From an uncultured Oleiphilaceae bacterium (GTDB lineage: Bacteria; Pseudomonadota; Gammaproteobacteria; Pseudomonadales; Oleiphilaceae): DNA of 64,000 nucleotides. Position 1 is the stretch's first letter. Each line of letters begins with the position of its first letter. A program made the translations under genes and the position numbers. The DNA lies in NCBI GenBank assembly GCA_913060665.1, contig CAJXUY010000001.1, forward strand, positions 124,001 to 188,000, given 5' to 3'. Positions 37,466 through 46,795 of the stretch are shown here, one piece after another. The notes under the pieces were generated by a model. It was not told the origin of the DNA. It made no database searches and saw only the letters and a program-made list of their open reading frames with translations.

Positions 37466-37921
37466 TTATTTGGATTGGTTCCTTTGCAGCCAGCGGCTAT
37501 ATATTTCATCGTTCCAGAAACTCTGGAAATAGGCGATCACTGCAATTTTTTCATCATCTTTCAATACCTCTCTAAAGGGCGGCATTTTCCCTCCCATTTG
37601 AATGCCTCCATCATTAATGGTTTTCAACAAAACAGATATGGGGTGATGCCAAGCATGGGCTGATCCGTTAAGTGGTGGCGGAGGATAGCTGCCATCTTCG
37701 AGCGGTTGTTTCCATTTGAATGTTCCGCGAGCTTTGGGGTTATGGCAATTGATACAGTTTGCATCATAAATTTCGTTGCCCAACGATACCTGTTGCTCGG
37801 AATACCATCGACCGGTTGTTTCACCTGTGACAGAAATGGAAGGTGGTTTCTCATCAGAACAAGCTGTTGTCAATAAAACCGTAACTAGGAGTCCTGCTTT
37901 GTAAACTGTGCTACGCATCAT
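37466..37921 (-). CDS. Class I cytochrome c, periplasmic
   Basis: A 151-residue cytochrome c. The haem motif is CINCHNP, and the Met ligand is probably in GGKMPPFREVL. The N-terminus is a signal with a lipobox-like TACS. It overlaps the preceding methyltransferase-like gene by 11 bp. This type of cytochrome is common downstream of copper P-type ATPases and DUF2933 genes in gammaproteobacteria. Confidence 0.88.
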   Translation of the reverse strand: MMRSTVYKAGLLVTVLLTTACSDEKPPSISVTGETTGRWYSEQQVSLGNEIYDANCINCHNPKARGTFKWKQPLEDGSYPPPPLNGSAHAWHHPISVLLKTINDGGIQMGGKMPPFREVLKDDEKIAVIAYFQSFWNDEIYSRWLQRNQSK

Positions 37922-38582
37922 AAGCTCCTTTGCTTGTACTTGCGGTCAAACGCTTTGGAATAAACCTCGGGGTATTTTTCGAGTATTTTCGGTATTCATC
38001 TCCAAATTCCTGTAGTGCCATCTGCTCTTCCCGTAGGGCCAGCTTGATATAAACCACTACCAAAATCGGAAACATCACTACTGTGGGTATAGTGGGCCAC
38101 TGCAACAAAAAGCCAAACATGATCATGATAAATGCGAGATACTGGGGATGCCTGCACCGCGCATACCATCCGGTTTTGGCTAGAGTAAATGACTGCTGCG
38201 CGCGATGAAGTACGTTCCACGCACTGGATAACAAAAAGAATCCAAGTACGATTAAAACGTTGCTTAAAATATGAAGCGGATCAAAATGAGCGTTACCCTC
38301 AAAACCAAAGATAGTGTGTAGCAAATGACCATTATCATGATCCAGAAAATCAACCCCAGGGTATTTTTCCGTTAGCCACCCAGATAAAAAATAAATGGTC
38401 AGCGGAAATCCATACATCTCTGTAAACAACGCGACCACAAAGGCTGAAAACGCCCCTAGGCTTCGCCAATCCATTTTTGATTTTGGCTTAACAAAGCTAA
38501 ATGCAAAAAAGATAAAAATGGCTGAGTTTAGTACCACTAACATCCACAGCCCATAACCACTTTCACCGTGCATTGTCATCAT
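37911..38582 (-). CDS. Isoprenylcysteine carboxyl methyltransferase-family membrane protein
   Basis: A 223-residue membrane protein with about five TM segments. The C-terminal ICMT/PEMT signature RHPQYLAFIMIMFG and REEQMALQEFGDEYRKY are visible. Bacterial members methylate unknown membrane substrates. It overlaps the DUF2933 gene by 20 bp and the cytochrome gene by 11 bp and is a regular member of copper operons with DUF2933. Confidence 0.85.
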   Translation of the reverse strand: MMTMHGESGYGLWMLVVLNSAIFIFFAFSFVKPKSKMDWRSLGAFSAFVVALFTEMYGFPLTIYFLSGWLTEKYPGVDFLDHDNGHLLHTIFGFEGNAHFDPLHILSNVLIVLGFFLLSSAWNVLHRAQQSFTLAKTGWYARCRHPQYLAFIMIMFGFLLQWPTIPTVVMFPILVVVYIKLALREEQMALQEFGDEYRKYSKNTPRFIPKRLTASTSKGAYDA

Positions 38583-38916
38583 CCTTATCTATTGATTGCT
38601 CATTTTTATCTTTTAGCGCATCTTCATAACCACGCAGATAATCATCCATATCAACACTATCTTTTGCATGAGTCTGTTCCTCACCCCCATGCCCTCCATG
38701 CCCCCCATGCCCTCCATGCCCTCCATGCCCTCCATGCCCTCCATGCCCTCCATGCATGAATATATGCATTAGTGGGCAAAGCAGTATTATGAAAAAAGGT
38801 AAGATGGCGAACAGGTGCTGACGATGTTCCATTAGCAGGAAATAGCTCGTAGCAGCAATGAGGCCTAGTGCAGCAATCCCCTTTGGGGTAAACCAAAACG
38901 ATGGTTTTGAAGCCAT
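38563..38916 (-). CDS. DUF2933 membrane protein with (HGG)8 tail
   Basis: From the ATG at 38916 (AAGGAGG upstream; the GTG at 38937 lies before this ribosome site) the protein has 117 residues. It has two TM helices (GIAALGLIAATSYFLL and FAILPFFIILLCPLMHIFM), the DUF2933 pattern. The tail is eight HGG triplets followed by an acidic segment ending near DKDDDNAR. The His-rich repeat probably binds copper. DUF2933 is a known companion of copA-type clusters. Confidence 0.87.
   Translation of the reverse strand: MASKPSFWFTPKGIAALGLIAATSYFLLMEHRQHLFAILPFFIILLCPLMHIFMHGGHGGHGGHGGHGGHGGHGGHGGEEQTHAKDSVDMDDYLRGYEDALKDKNEQSIDKDDDNAR
38684..38756 (-). repeat. 9-bp tandem repeat encoding (His-Gly-Gly)8
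   Basis: Eight near-identical 9-bp units (plus strand CATGCCCTC-like) encode HGG triplets in the DUF2933 protein. One unit carries a GGG-GGG variant. Such repeats change length easily by slippage, so the number of metal-binding units could vary between strains. It is not a CRISPR array. Confidence 0.9.
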
Positions 38917-38933
38917 TGGTTTATCCTCCTTAT

Positions 38934-39296
38934 TCACGGTTTGTCACTAACGATCAATTCACCACGATACATTTGCATCTGACAAGTGAAGCTATACGTC
39001 CCAGATGTTAACGCTGGTATCTGAATAGTCTTTTGTTTGTTAAGAGGCAACTCTTCGCTAATCTCCAGATCGGAAAAAACAACAGTACCAGCACAAGGTG
39101 ACGCTTCTTCTCGCAGAAACTTTATAGAGGTTGCCTCACCTGCAGGAATTCTCAGGCGAGCCGGTTGGTAGATACCATTTTTGACAGTCACGAGAAGATC
39201 GCTTGAGTTTTCGCTAACATCAACAGGTTTATAGAGCCAAAACCACCAAACGATACCGGCGATAAGCAGAAATCCTAAGATATTTATTATCAACAT
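38934..39296 (-). CDS. Cupredoxin-domain protein, membrane anchored
   Basis: A 120-residue protein with an N-terminal TM helix (residues 3-22) and a cupredoxin_1-like beta-sandwich (about 35-118: VTVKNGIYQPARLRIPAGE ... EASPCAGTVVFSDL ... YSFTCQMQMYRGEL). The Cys, Met and nearby residues of TCQMQMYRG suggest a copper site. It faces the periplasm. It lies two bases downstream of copA and is probably a periplasmic copper chaperone of the pump. Confidence 0.85.
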   Translation of the reverse strand: MLIINILGFLLIAGIVWWFWLYKPVDVSENSSDLLVTVKNGIYQPARLRIPAGEATSIKFLREEASPCAGTVVFSDLEISEELPLNKQKTIQIPALTSGTYSFTCQMQMYRGELIVSDKP

Positions 39297-39298
39297 AA

Positions 39299-41539
39299 TC
39301 AGTGCTCCTGCGCTTTGAATAAACGAAGTCGGTTGGCGTTAGTCACAACGGTGACAGAAGAAAAGGCCATTGCGGCCCCGGCAATAACCGGGCTAAGCAA
39401 AAGGCCGAAAAATGGATACAGTACACCCGCCGCAAAAGGAACCCCTGCTACGTTATAGATGAACGCACCAAATAGGTTCTGTTTGATATTACGTAAGGTT
39501 GCTTTACTCACAGCTATGGCATCTGCCAATCCGTGAAGAGAGCCGCGCATAAGCGTTATATCCGCACTCTCGATAGCGACGTCAGTTCCGGTACCGATCG
39601 CAAAACCGACATTAGCCAATGCTAAAGCGGGTGCGTCATTAATCCCATCTCCCGTCATACCAACAACCTCGCCTTGCATTTGCAGTTCGGCAACTTTATT
39701 CGATTTTTCTTCCGGTAATACTTCTGCGAAAAATTCAGTAATTCCCACTTTATTGGCTACTGCTCTGGCTGTTGCTCTATTGTCTCCAGTCAGCATGACA
39801 ACCCTGATGCCGTTTTTCTGAAGTCGCTTGATAGCCTCGATGGAATCTTCTTTGATGGGGTCTGACACTGCGATAATGGCAGCCAGCTCTCCTCCAACTG
39901 CAAAATACATGGGGGTTTGTGCCTCGGCAGCCATTTGTTGTGCGACATCTACTGCATCATCAACGTTAATACGACGGTCACGCATCAGCTTTTCATTACC
40001 AAACAGCAGCTCTTTTCCTTCAACTACGCCTTCCACACCATGCCCAGCGATAGCCTTGAATTGTTCAACGGCAGACGGAGACAAACCTTGCTCTTGGGCA
40101 GACTCAACGATAGACATGGCCAAAGGGTGTTCAGAACCGGCCTCTAGACTTGAGGCTAGTTGAAGCACACTATCTTCATCTTCTGCATTAACTAGATGGA
40201 TGCTTGTTACCTTGGGCGCCCCCAACGTAATCGTGCCGGTTTTGTCGAGAATCATGGCGGTAATTTTGGAGGCGGTTTGTAGCGCTTCACCATTACGTAT
40301 CAACACTCCCGCTTCGGCGGCTTTCCCCACGCCAACCATAACAGACATAGGCGTAGCGAGCCCTAAAGCACAAGGACAAGCAATAATGAGAACCGTCGTC
40401 GCAGACACAATGGCAAATGCAACCGCTGGCTCAGGTCCAAAATTTAGCCACACCAAAGCACTAACAACGGCAATAATCATGACTACTGGTACGAAATAGG
40501 CCGAAATGATATCGGCTAGTCTGCCAATGGGAGGCTTGGAATTTTGTGCCCGTTTAACCATATTGATAATTTGAGCAAGCGCGGTATCTTTACCTACACG
40601 CGTTGCTTTAAATACAACCGAACCGGTTTTGTTCAGTGTACCGGCAACCACTTCATCTGACTCTTTTTTCTCTACCGGCATAGGCTCACCTGTGAGCATA
40701 GATTCGTCTATCGCTGTGTGCCCTTCAACAACGATGCCGTCGACTGGGATTTTTTCACCTGGCCGAACTCGCACATGGTCGTTTAACAGAACCATCTCTA
40801 TCGGGATATCGATCTCTTTGCCATCACGTATCACTCTAGCGGTCTTTGCCTGGAGACCAATTAATCGTTTGATCGCCTGAGATGTTCGCCCTCTCGCTTT
40901 AAGCTCTAGAGCCAATCCCAGATCAATAAGACCAATTATCATGGCTGTCGCTTCAAAGTAGACGTGCCGAGCCATATCGGGCACTGCAGTTGGAAAAAAA
41001 ACAACGACCATGGAATAAAACCACGCTGTACCAGTCCCTAGCGCAATCAGAGTATCCATATTAGCGCTATGGTTCCAAAATGATTTCCAGGCTCCTACAT
41101 AAAAGTGTTTACCAGAGAAATACATTACACCTGCCGTAAGCAAGCCAACTATCAACCAAACTATACGTTCTGTTGTCGTTGTGACGGTCATTTCACCCAC
41201 AATAAGACTGTAAGCCATTAACGGTACACCCAGCGTAAGGGCTATCGTCATTTCTCGTACTAATCGCTTGTAATAGGCAAGGTCAGTCGCTTCTTTTTCA
41301 TCCATTAGATCGTCTTCAGAAACACCCTCAGAACCTTTTGCGTTATAACCGACGCTTTCAACTGCTTTAATCAAATCATCAATGGGTACCTCCCCCTCTA
41401 CAGAAACAGTTCGTTCGGCAAAGTTCATCTCGGCACTAACAACCCCCGAAACATCTTTCAATGCCCCTTCTATTTTGCCAACACAACTGGCACAGCCAGC
41501 CCCTTCGATGATCAGCTCAACTCTCTGTTTGTGATCCAT
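39299..41539 (-). CDS. copA: Copper-exporting P1B-type ATPase
   Basis: An inner-membrane Cu(I) pump of 746 residues. There is one N-terminal HMA domain with GAGCASC (Cys16 and Cys19), then the ATPase core with [10 protein letters not shown] in the metal-channel helix, the phosphorylation motif DKTGTIT, the HP motif in GSEHPLA and [10 protein letters not shown]. The promoter at 41585-41615 (19-bp spacer) precedes it and a MerR gene lies immediately upstream, so it is metal induced. It heads the downstream cupredoxin, DUF2933 and cytochrome genes. Confidence 0.96.
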   Translation of the reverse strand: MDHKQRVELIIEGAGCASCVGKIEGALKDVSGVVSAEMNFAERTVSVEGEVPIDDLIKAVESVGYNAKGSEGVSEDDLMDEKEATDLAYYKRLVREMTIALTLGVPLMAYSLIVGEMTVTTTTERIVWLIVGLLTAGVMYFSGKHFYVGAWKSFWNHSANMDTLIALGTGTAWFYSMVVVFFPTAVPDMARHVYFEATAMIIGLIDLGLALELKARGRTSQAIKRLIGLQAKTARVIRDGKEIDIPIEMVLLNDHVRVRPGEKIPVDGIVVEGHTAIDESMLTGEPMPVEKKESDEVVAGTLNKTGSVVFKATRVGKDTALAQIINMVKRAQNSKPPIGRLADIISAYFVPVVMIIAVVSALVWLNFGPEPAVAFAIVSATTVLIIACPCALGLATPMSVMVGVGKAAEAGVLIRNGEALQTASKITAMILDKTGTITLGAPKVTSIHLVNAEDEDSVLQLASSLEAGSEHPLAMSIVESAQEQGLSPSAVEQFKAIAGHGVEGVVEGKELLFGNEKLMRDRRINVDDAVDVAQQMAAEAQTPMYFAVGGELAAIIAVSDPIKEDSIEAIKRLQKNGIRVVMLTGDNRATARAVANKVGITEFFAEVLPEEKSNKVAELQMQGEVVGMTGDGINDAPALALANVGFAIGTGTDVAIESADITLMRGSLHGLADAIAVSKATLRNIKQNLFGAFIYNVAGVPFAAGVLYPFFGLLLSPVIAGAAMAFSSVTVVTNANRLRLFKAQEH

Positions 41540-41584
41540 CTGAAATCTCCCGTAGTAGATGAAATTGATGAACTTTACTCAACA

Positions 41585-41615
41585 AGGCTACACCTGTGTC
41601 CAAGACCCGAGTCAA
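41585..41615 (-). promoter_or_regulatory. MerR/CueR-like promoter of copA
   Basis: Minus strand TTGACT (41615-41610), 19-bp spacer containing TTGGACACAGGTG, TAGCCT (41590-41585). It lies between the stop of the MerR gene and the copA start (41539). Together with the promoters at 20310, 24884 and 50827 it forms a set with the same spacing and a common ACACA-G block. Confidence 0.85.
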
Positions 41616-41639
41616 TGTTCTTAATTGGTCAATCCGTAT

Positions 41640-42092
41640 CTAACTAGCTGTTTCTGTGAATTTTTTCAATGAAAGATGATCCAGCTCAATATCATCCCAC
41701 ATCTCAATTAGGTTGCACACAGAATCTCCCGTCGGCTGACCGTCAGGAAGGTCCTCCCAGGTATCTACCGCCTTTTGCATTCGCCCGGCTAGTTGCTGTA
41801 GCTCGTCGATGGTACGAAGCGCTTCGTCGAGGCGATCTTTTACGATGGATCTGACTCTACAACAAGGTGAGTCTCCCTGATTGGACATTCCAATCACTTC
41901 TTGAATTTCGCTTACAGAAAATCCTAAATGTCTTGACTTAACTATAAACACAAGGCGTTTCTGGTCTGCAAGTCCATAGTTTTTATAGCCGTTATCCAGA
42001 TTCTTAGTTGGGTTCAATAACCCTACTCGGGTGTAAAAACGAACTGTATCTGGAGTTACTCCGACCTTAGTCGCTAGCTCATTTACTTTCAT
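41640..42092 (-). CDS. MerR-family heavy-metal regulator upstream of copA
   Basis: A 150-residue MerR regulator: HTH (VNELATKVGVTPDTVRFYTRVG), dimer helix, and metal residues Cys77 and Cys78 (DSPCCRVR) with a late Cys126 (GDSVCNLIE). It lacks the C-x7-C loop of CueR, so it may not be a classical Cu(I) sensor even though it sits between copper genes. It is in tandem with copA, not divergent. It is the best local candidate for the shared promoter set. Confidence 0.9.
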   Translation of the reverse strand: MKVNELATKVGVTPDTVRFYTRVGLLNPTKNLDNGYKNYGLADQKRLVFIVKSRHLGFSVSEIQEVIGMSNQGDSPCCRVRSIVKDRLDEALRTIDELQQLAGRMQKAVDTWEDLPDGQPTGDSVCNLIEMWDDIELDHLSLKKFTETAS

Positions 42093-42175
42093 AACTATCT
42101 CCTACTGAAGCCATCACCGGGTTGGAATTAACCAAGCAAGTTGGTAGTAACCGAGTGATGGCCTTAACTTGTCTA

Positions 42176-42781
42176 TTATTCCTTTATTGTCACAGGGCTA
42201 TGCATCCCTGCTTGGTAGTGCCCAGGGATATTACAAGCAGCTTCAACTTGCCAGGCACTCTCAAACTTCCAAATAAGCGCCTTTGATTCACCCGGTTTGA
42301 TTGTGATTGCGTTACCACCAGGTCCATGATGCATGTTCGGATTGTTCATCATCATTTGGCCATGCTCGGTGTGTTCGTCTTTAGTACCAATCGCGAACTC
42401 ATGGGGAATCGCCCCATTATTTGTAACTACAAATTTGATGGTTTCTCCATCTTTAATATTGAAAGGCTCATGTGAGAAACGCATCGTATCGTCAGCAGTG
42501 ACATTAATGACTCTGCTGACTTGACTCTCTTTTCCGGGTTCACCGGCTAGAGAACCTTCAGAACCGTGGGCATGCCCCATGCTTTCCATACCCTCATGCC
42601 CCTCCATCATTTTTCCCATATCATGACTTTCCATCACATCTTCGTGATGACCTTCCATCATAGAATGATGCCCTTCTGAGCTGCTGGCTCCGGCCGCTGA
42701 GTCATGTTCATGTTTATCGCTTGCACAACCGGCGGTTATCAATACCGTTCCGACAGCTGCGGCTAGTAACATTTTATTCAT
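42176..42781 (-). CDS. Plastocyanin-like cupredoxin lipoprotein, His/Met-rich
   Basis: A 201-residue periplasmic protein. The signal ends in a lipobox (LITAGC). A His/Met-rich low-complexity stretch (residues about 25-75, with repeated MEGHHED- and MESHDMG-like units) precedes a C-terminal cupredoxin domain with the type-1 copper ligands: His in AIPHEFAIG and CNIPGHYQAGM. It probably binds copper in the periplasm and hands it to the Cus system. Confidence 0.92.
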   Translation of the reverse strand: MNKMLLAAAVGTVLITAGCASDKHEHDSAAGASSSEGHHSMMEGHHEDVMESHDMGKMMEGHEGMESMGHAHGSEGSLAGEPGKESQVSRVINVTADDTMRFSHEPFNIKDGETIKFVVTNNGAIPHEFAIGTKDEHTEHGQMMMNNPNMHHGPGGNAITIKPGESKALIWKFESAWQVEAACNIPGHYQAGMHSPVTIKE

Positions 42782-42814
42782 ATAATTTCTCCTAAATTTC
42801 TTATTTATAGGGTT

Positions 42815-43117
42815 TTATAAATCTTTAATAGATTTCATTTCAGCTAAGTCTGTAATGGCGATCATGCCATCATCTTCTGAGCCAGTTTGACAAACACTTT
42901 TAATCGCATTTTTAACAATATCCAAGTGATCCTTCTGAATAATTAGTTCGAATTTCGCTATTTCTATAGACCAGTCTCTGGCATAAAAATTAGGATTGCA
43001 GCCATAACCACGCACTTTAATAAAATGCATGCAGGACATCTCGACCTTTTTTAACGCCTCTTCAAGTACTGTTTCTTTTTCTATAGGTATAAGCACCATT
43101 ACGCGTAAATAATTCAT
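42815..43117 (-). CDS. P-II-like (DUF3240-type) small protein next to cusA
   Basis: A 100-residue P-II-fold-like protein (MVLIPIEKETVLEEALKKVEMSC ... FIKVRGYGCNPNFYARDW). It lacks the T-loop Tyr of GlnB. Such proteins accompany HME-type RND pumps and may bind metal. The start overlaps the cusA stop. The exact role is unknown. Confidence 0.75.
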   Translation of the reverse strand: MNYLRVMVLIPIEKETVLEEALKKVEMSCMHFIKVRGYGCNPNFYARDWSIEIAKFELIIQKDHLDIVKNAIKSVCQTGSEDDGMIAITDLAEMKSIKDL

Positions 43118-46100
43118 TATTTACCTCCATTAATAACGTTTTCTTTTATTTTTGATTGCTTCCATACAAAATAGATGGCCGGAATTACCAGTAACGTTAA
43201 CAGTACGGTGCTAATCATGCCGCCAATCATTGGTCCAGCAATTCTTTGCATTACCTCAGAGCCAGTCCCTCCTCCAATCATGATAGGAACCAGACCAATC
43301 ACAATAGCAAATACAGTCATCATAATTGGGCGGACTCTTAAGCCAGCCCCTTCTAATACGGCTTGGCGAACATCGTCTTTGGTCATGTGTCTCCCTTCTT
43401 TAGTCACATCACCTCGCACCTTTTCCAGCGCTTGATTTAAATAAACCAGCATAAGCACTCCTATTTCAACTGTGACCCCTGCTAACGCGATAAAGCCGAC
43501 AGCCACGGCGATAGACATGTTGTAGTCAGACAGGTACATCAGCCACAAGCCTCCTATAAGAGCGAAAGGTAAGGTTCCCATTATCAATAGAACTTCAATA
43601 AAGTTTCTAAAGTTTATGTAAAGTAGGATCATGATGATTGCCAGTGTCAGTGGTACCACCACTGATAGACGTTCCTGGGCACGAACCATGTACTCGTACT
43701 GACCTGACCATGAGATAGAATAGCCTGGTGGTACTTCAACTTTTTCAGCAACAACACGTTGCGCTTCGTTGACATATGAACCCAGGTCACGACCCTCGAT
43801 ATCAACTAGTGTCCAACCATTCAGTCGAGCATTTTCACTTTTAATAGCTGGTGGACCATCTGTAACATAAACCTCTGCTACATCTGCCAGTGCAATACGT
43901 TCATTTGAAGCAGTAACAACGGGGAGAAGTTTTAGCTGCTCTAAGGAGTCACGATAATTCTGAGGGTAACGTAAATTCACAGGATATCGTTCCAGCCCTT
44001 CTACTGTTTCTGCGATATTCATCCCACCGATAGCGGTCCGTATGACATCTTGAATATCAGCGATGTTCAGCCCAAATCGGGCGGCGGATTCGCGATTAAT
44101 ATCGACTTTCACGTAACGCCCACCGGCGACTCGTTCTGAGTAAACCGATGCGGTTCCTTGAACCTCAGGCAATACCTCTTCCAGCCGTTTACCGATTTTT
44201 TCAATTTCAGCCAAATTGGGCCCAGCAACCTTGATTCCAACTGGCGTTTTGATTCCGGTGGATAACATATCAATACGGGTTTTAATCGGCATAACCCATG
44301 CGTTAGTGAGTCCCGGAAATTTGATTAAAGAATCCATCTCCTTCCGCAGTCCTTCCGATGTCATGCCTTCACGCCATTCACTCTTGGGTTTTAATTGAAT
44401 GAACGTTTCGATCATGATTAAAGGTGCAGGGTCAGTGGCGCTATCTGCTCGGCCAACTTTACCGAATACCGTTTTAACTTCAGGGACGGTTTTGATCAGT
44501 TTGTCTGTTTGCTGCAAAATCTCCCTTGCCTTACCAATGGATACTCCTGCGTAGGTGGTAGGCATATACATCAAGTCACCTTCGTCCAATGGAGGCATAA
44601 ACTCACTACCCAATTTTGTTGCAGGCCATAAGCCAACGACCAAAAGAACCAGAGAGAGCGACAGTACTGTTTTTGGAAACTTTAAGACTCCATTAAGGAC
44701 GGGGCGATAAGCAGCAATCATTACACGGTTAAAGGGGTTTTTATGCTCTGGTGTGACTTTACCTCGAATAAAATACCCCATTAATACGGGCACTAAGGTA
44801 ATAGCTAATATTGCCGAGGCAGCCATCGCATAGGTTTTGGTGAATGCTAACGGAGCAAATAACTTGCCTTCTTGAGCTTCCAGGGTGAATACTGGTAAAA
44901 AACTCATCGTAATGATAAGCAGAGAGAAAAATAATGGAGGTCCAACTTCACAAGCCGCCTGACTAATGACACTCCAGCGGTTATCATCTGTCAGTTCGGT
45001 CTTTTCCATATGTTTGTGAACGTTCTCAATCATGACTATTGCGCCATCGACCATGGCTCCAATAGCAATCGCTATACCGCCCAACGACATGATGTTCGCA
45101 TTTAACCCTTGGTTGTACATCACGATAAATGCAGCCAGAATGCCAATTGGCAAACTGATAATAATTACTAGAGACGAACGTAGATGAAATAGGAAAAGCG
45201 CACAGATCAATGTGACAACAATAAATTCCTCGAGCAGTTTTTCGTAGAGGTTTTCAATGGCACTACTTATTAGCCCTGAACGGTCATAGGTAGGAATTAT
45301 TTCTACACCTTCTGGTAGGCCTTTTTTCAGTTCATCTAATTTCGCTTTCACACCTTCGATAGTTGTTTGTGCGTTTTCGCCAAAACGCATCACCACAATT
45401 CCACCGACGACTTCACCCTCGCCGTTCAGTTCCGCGACACCTCTTCTCATCTGGGGGCCGACTTTGATATCTGCGACGTCGCGTAATAAAAGAGGAGTAC
45501 CATTTTTGTTAAGCCCAAGAGGCACCTGCTCTATATCTTCTATCTTCTGTAAGTAGCCAGAAACTCGAACCATGTATTCAGCCTCAGCCATTTCAATGAC
45601 AGATGCTCCTGACTCCTGATTAGCTCTCTTAATAGCCATTTTGATATGCGAAAGTGGAATGCTGTAAGCCCGCAACTTATTTGGGTCAACAACGACTTGA
45701 TATTGACGAACCATTCCGCCAACCGTTGCCACTTCAGATACACCCGGAACTGTTTGTAACTCGTATTTCAGAAACCAATCCTGAATACTACGAAGCTGGG
45801 ATAGGTCGTTGTTCCCGGATTTATCGACTAATGCATAGGTATATACCCACCCAACACCCGTAGCATCAGGGCCAAGCTGAGGCTTGGCTGCAGTTGGAAG
45901 ATCGCCTGCAACTTGGTTCAAGTATTCCAATACACGGGATCTAGCCCAATATAGATCGGTTCCATCTTCAAATATTACATATACAAAAGAGTCACCAAAA
46001 AACGAGTATCCTCTTACCGTAAGAGCCCCTGGTACCGACAACATTGCGGTTGTCAGTGGGTACGTAACCTGATCCTCTACGACTTGCGGGGATTGCCCGG

Positions 46101-46263
46101 GGTAACTGGTTTTAATTATGACCTGAACATCAGATAGGTCAGGTAGGGCGTCAACCGGCGTATTACGAACAGCAAAAACGCCTGTTCCCAAAAAAATAAA
46201 CGTAGCTAGAATCACAAAAAAGCGATTGGCTATCGACCATCTAATAACTGCAGCAATCATCAT
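43117..46263 (-). CDS. cusA: CusA-type heavy-metal RND efflux pump
   Basis: An inner-membrane HME-RND transporter of about 1048 residues that drives Cu(I)/Ag(I) through the CusC channel using the proton gradient. The N-terminus begins at MMIAAVIRWS; the ATG at 46263 has GGAG upstream and the earlier in-frame start at 46308 is unlikely. Family markers include NTPVDALPDLSDVQVIIKT, FLPVFTLEAQEGKLF and the Met-bearing DMLSTGIKTPVGIKV that distinguishes copper/silver pumps. It lies between cusF and the P-II gene. Confidence 0.95.
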   Translation of the reverse strand: MMIAAVIRWSIANRFFVILATFIFLGTGVFAVRNTPVDALPDLSDVQVIIKTSYPGQSPQVVEDQVTYPLTTAMLSVPGALTVRGYSFFGDSFVYVIFEDGTDLYWARSRVLEYLNQVAGDLPTAAKPQLGPDATGVGWVYTYALVDKSGNNDLSQLRSIQDWFLKYELQTVPGVSEVATVGGMVRQYQVVVDPNKLRAYSIPLSHIKMAIKRANQESGASVIEMAEAEYMVRVSGYLQKIEDIEQVPLGLNKNGTPLLLRDVADIKVGPQMRRGVAELNGEGEVVGGIVVMRFGENAQTTIEGVKAKLDELKKGLPEGVEIIPTYDRSGLISSAIENLYEKLLEEFIVVTLICALFLFHLRSSLVIIISLPIGILAAFIVMYNQGLNANIMSLGGIAIAIGAMVDGAIVMIENVHKHMEKTELTDDNRWSVISQAACEVGPPLFFSLLIITMSFLPVFTLEAQEGKLFAPLAFTKTYAMAASAILAITLVPVLMGYFIRGKVTPEHKNPFNRVMIAAYRPVLNGVLKFPKTVLSLSLVLLVVGLWPATKLGSEFMPPLDEGDLMYMPTTYAGVSIGKAREILQQTDKLIKTVPEVKTVFGKVGRADSATDPAPLIMIETFIQLKPKSEWREGMTSEGLRKEMDSLIKFPGLTNAWVMPIKTRIDMLSTGIKTPVGIKVAGPNLAEIEKIGKRLEEVLPEVQGTASVYSERVAGGRYVKVDINRESAARFGLNIADIQDVIRTAIGGMNIAETVEGLERYPVNLRYPQNYRDSLEQLKLLPVVTASNERIALADVAEVYVTDGPPAIKSENARLNGWTLVDIEGRDLGSYVNEAQRVVAEKVEVPPGYSISWSGQYEYMVRAQERLSVVVPLTLAIIMILLYINFRNFIEVLLIMGTLPFALIGGLWLMYLSDYNMSIAVAVGFIALAGVTVEIGVLMLVYLNQALEKVRGDVTKEGRHMTKDDVRQAVLEGAGLRVRPIMMTVFAIVIGLVPIMIGGGTGSEVMQRIAGPMIGGMISTVLLTLLVIPAIYFVWKQSKIKENVINGGK

Positions 46264-46350
46264 TAACTCCGAACTAATGCAACAACTGAATAATGTATTT
46301 GTGCCCAATCTCTAGCGAGATAAAGAGCAATGAGTCAGGCACAAATTTCA

Positions 46351-46746
46351 TTATTTGACGACGTGTATTTCGTTGATCAAATAATTATTGTCCTTATCCA
46401 CCTGTAACTTAAATTGAACCTCCTGCCCTGGTTTTAATTGTTCAAGGTTAACCTTGTCACTGGTTTGAAAGTTCATACGCATTTTAGGCCAGTTCAATTC
46501 ACTAATAGGTTCATGTGAGATATTAACCATATTGCCCTTTGCCATTATCTTGTTGATTCTTCCCGTACCCATTACATGGGTCATTTTCTGATCTTTGGTC
46601 ATATGCTTACCCTGCTGACTGCTCTCCATATGCCCGCCCCCTTCATGGCCGGCACCTGCCGTAACCAAGCCTGGCGCAAAAAATACGCTGGCGATAATCG
46701 CTGCTGCAGCCCATTTAGATTTGTTGGTGGTGTTGAACTTTTCCAT
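46351..46746 (-). CDS. cusF: CusF-like periplasmic copper-binding protein
   Basis: A 131-residue periplasmic protein: signal peptide (about residues 13-30), a Met/His-rich linker, and a C-terminal CusF fold (about 58-131). The Cu(I)/Ag(I) ligands can be read: His in NISHEPI, Trp in ELNWPKM, and Met residues in KMRMNF. It feeds metal to CusB. It lies between cusB and cusA. Confidence 0.93.
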   Translation of the reverse strand: MEKFNTTNKSKWAAAAIIASVFFAPGLVTAGAGHEGGGHMESSQQGKHMTKDQKMTHVMGTGRINKIMAKGNMVNISHEPISELNWPKMRMNFQTSDKVNLEQLKPGQEVQFKLQVDKDNNYLINEIHVVK

Positions 46747-46795
46747 TGATAAATCCTCATTTTTTACTTTATTGATGGTTTGTTTAATGTTGTTG

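Noticed and set aside
38684-38756. Tandem repeats as a CRISPR array
   Set aside because: The units are 9 bp without spacers and encode HGG in frame.
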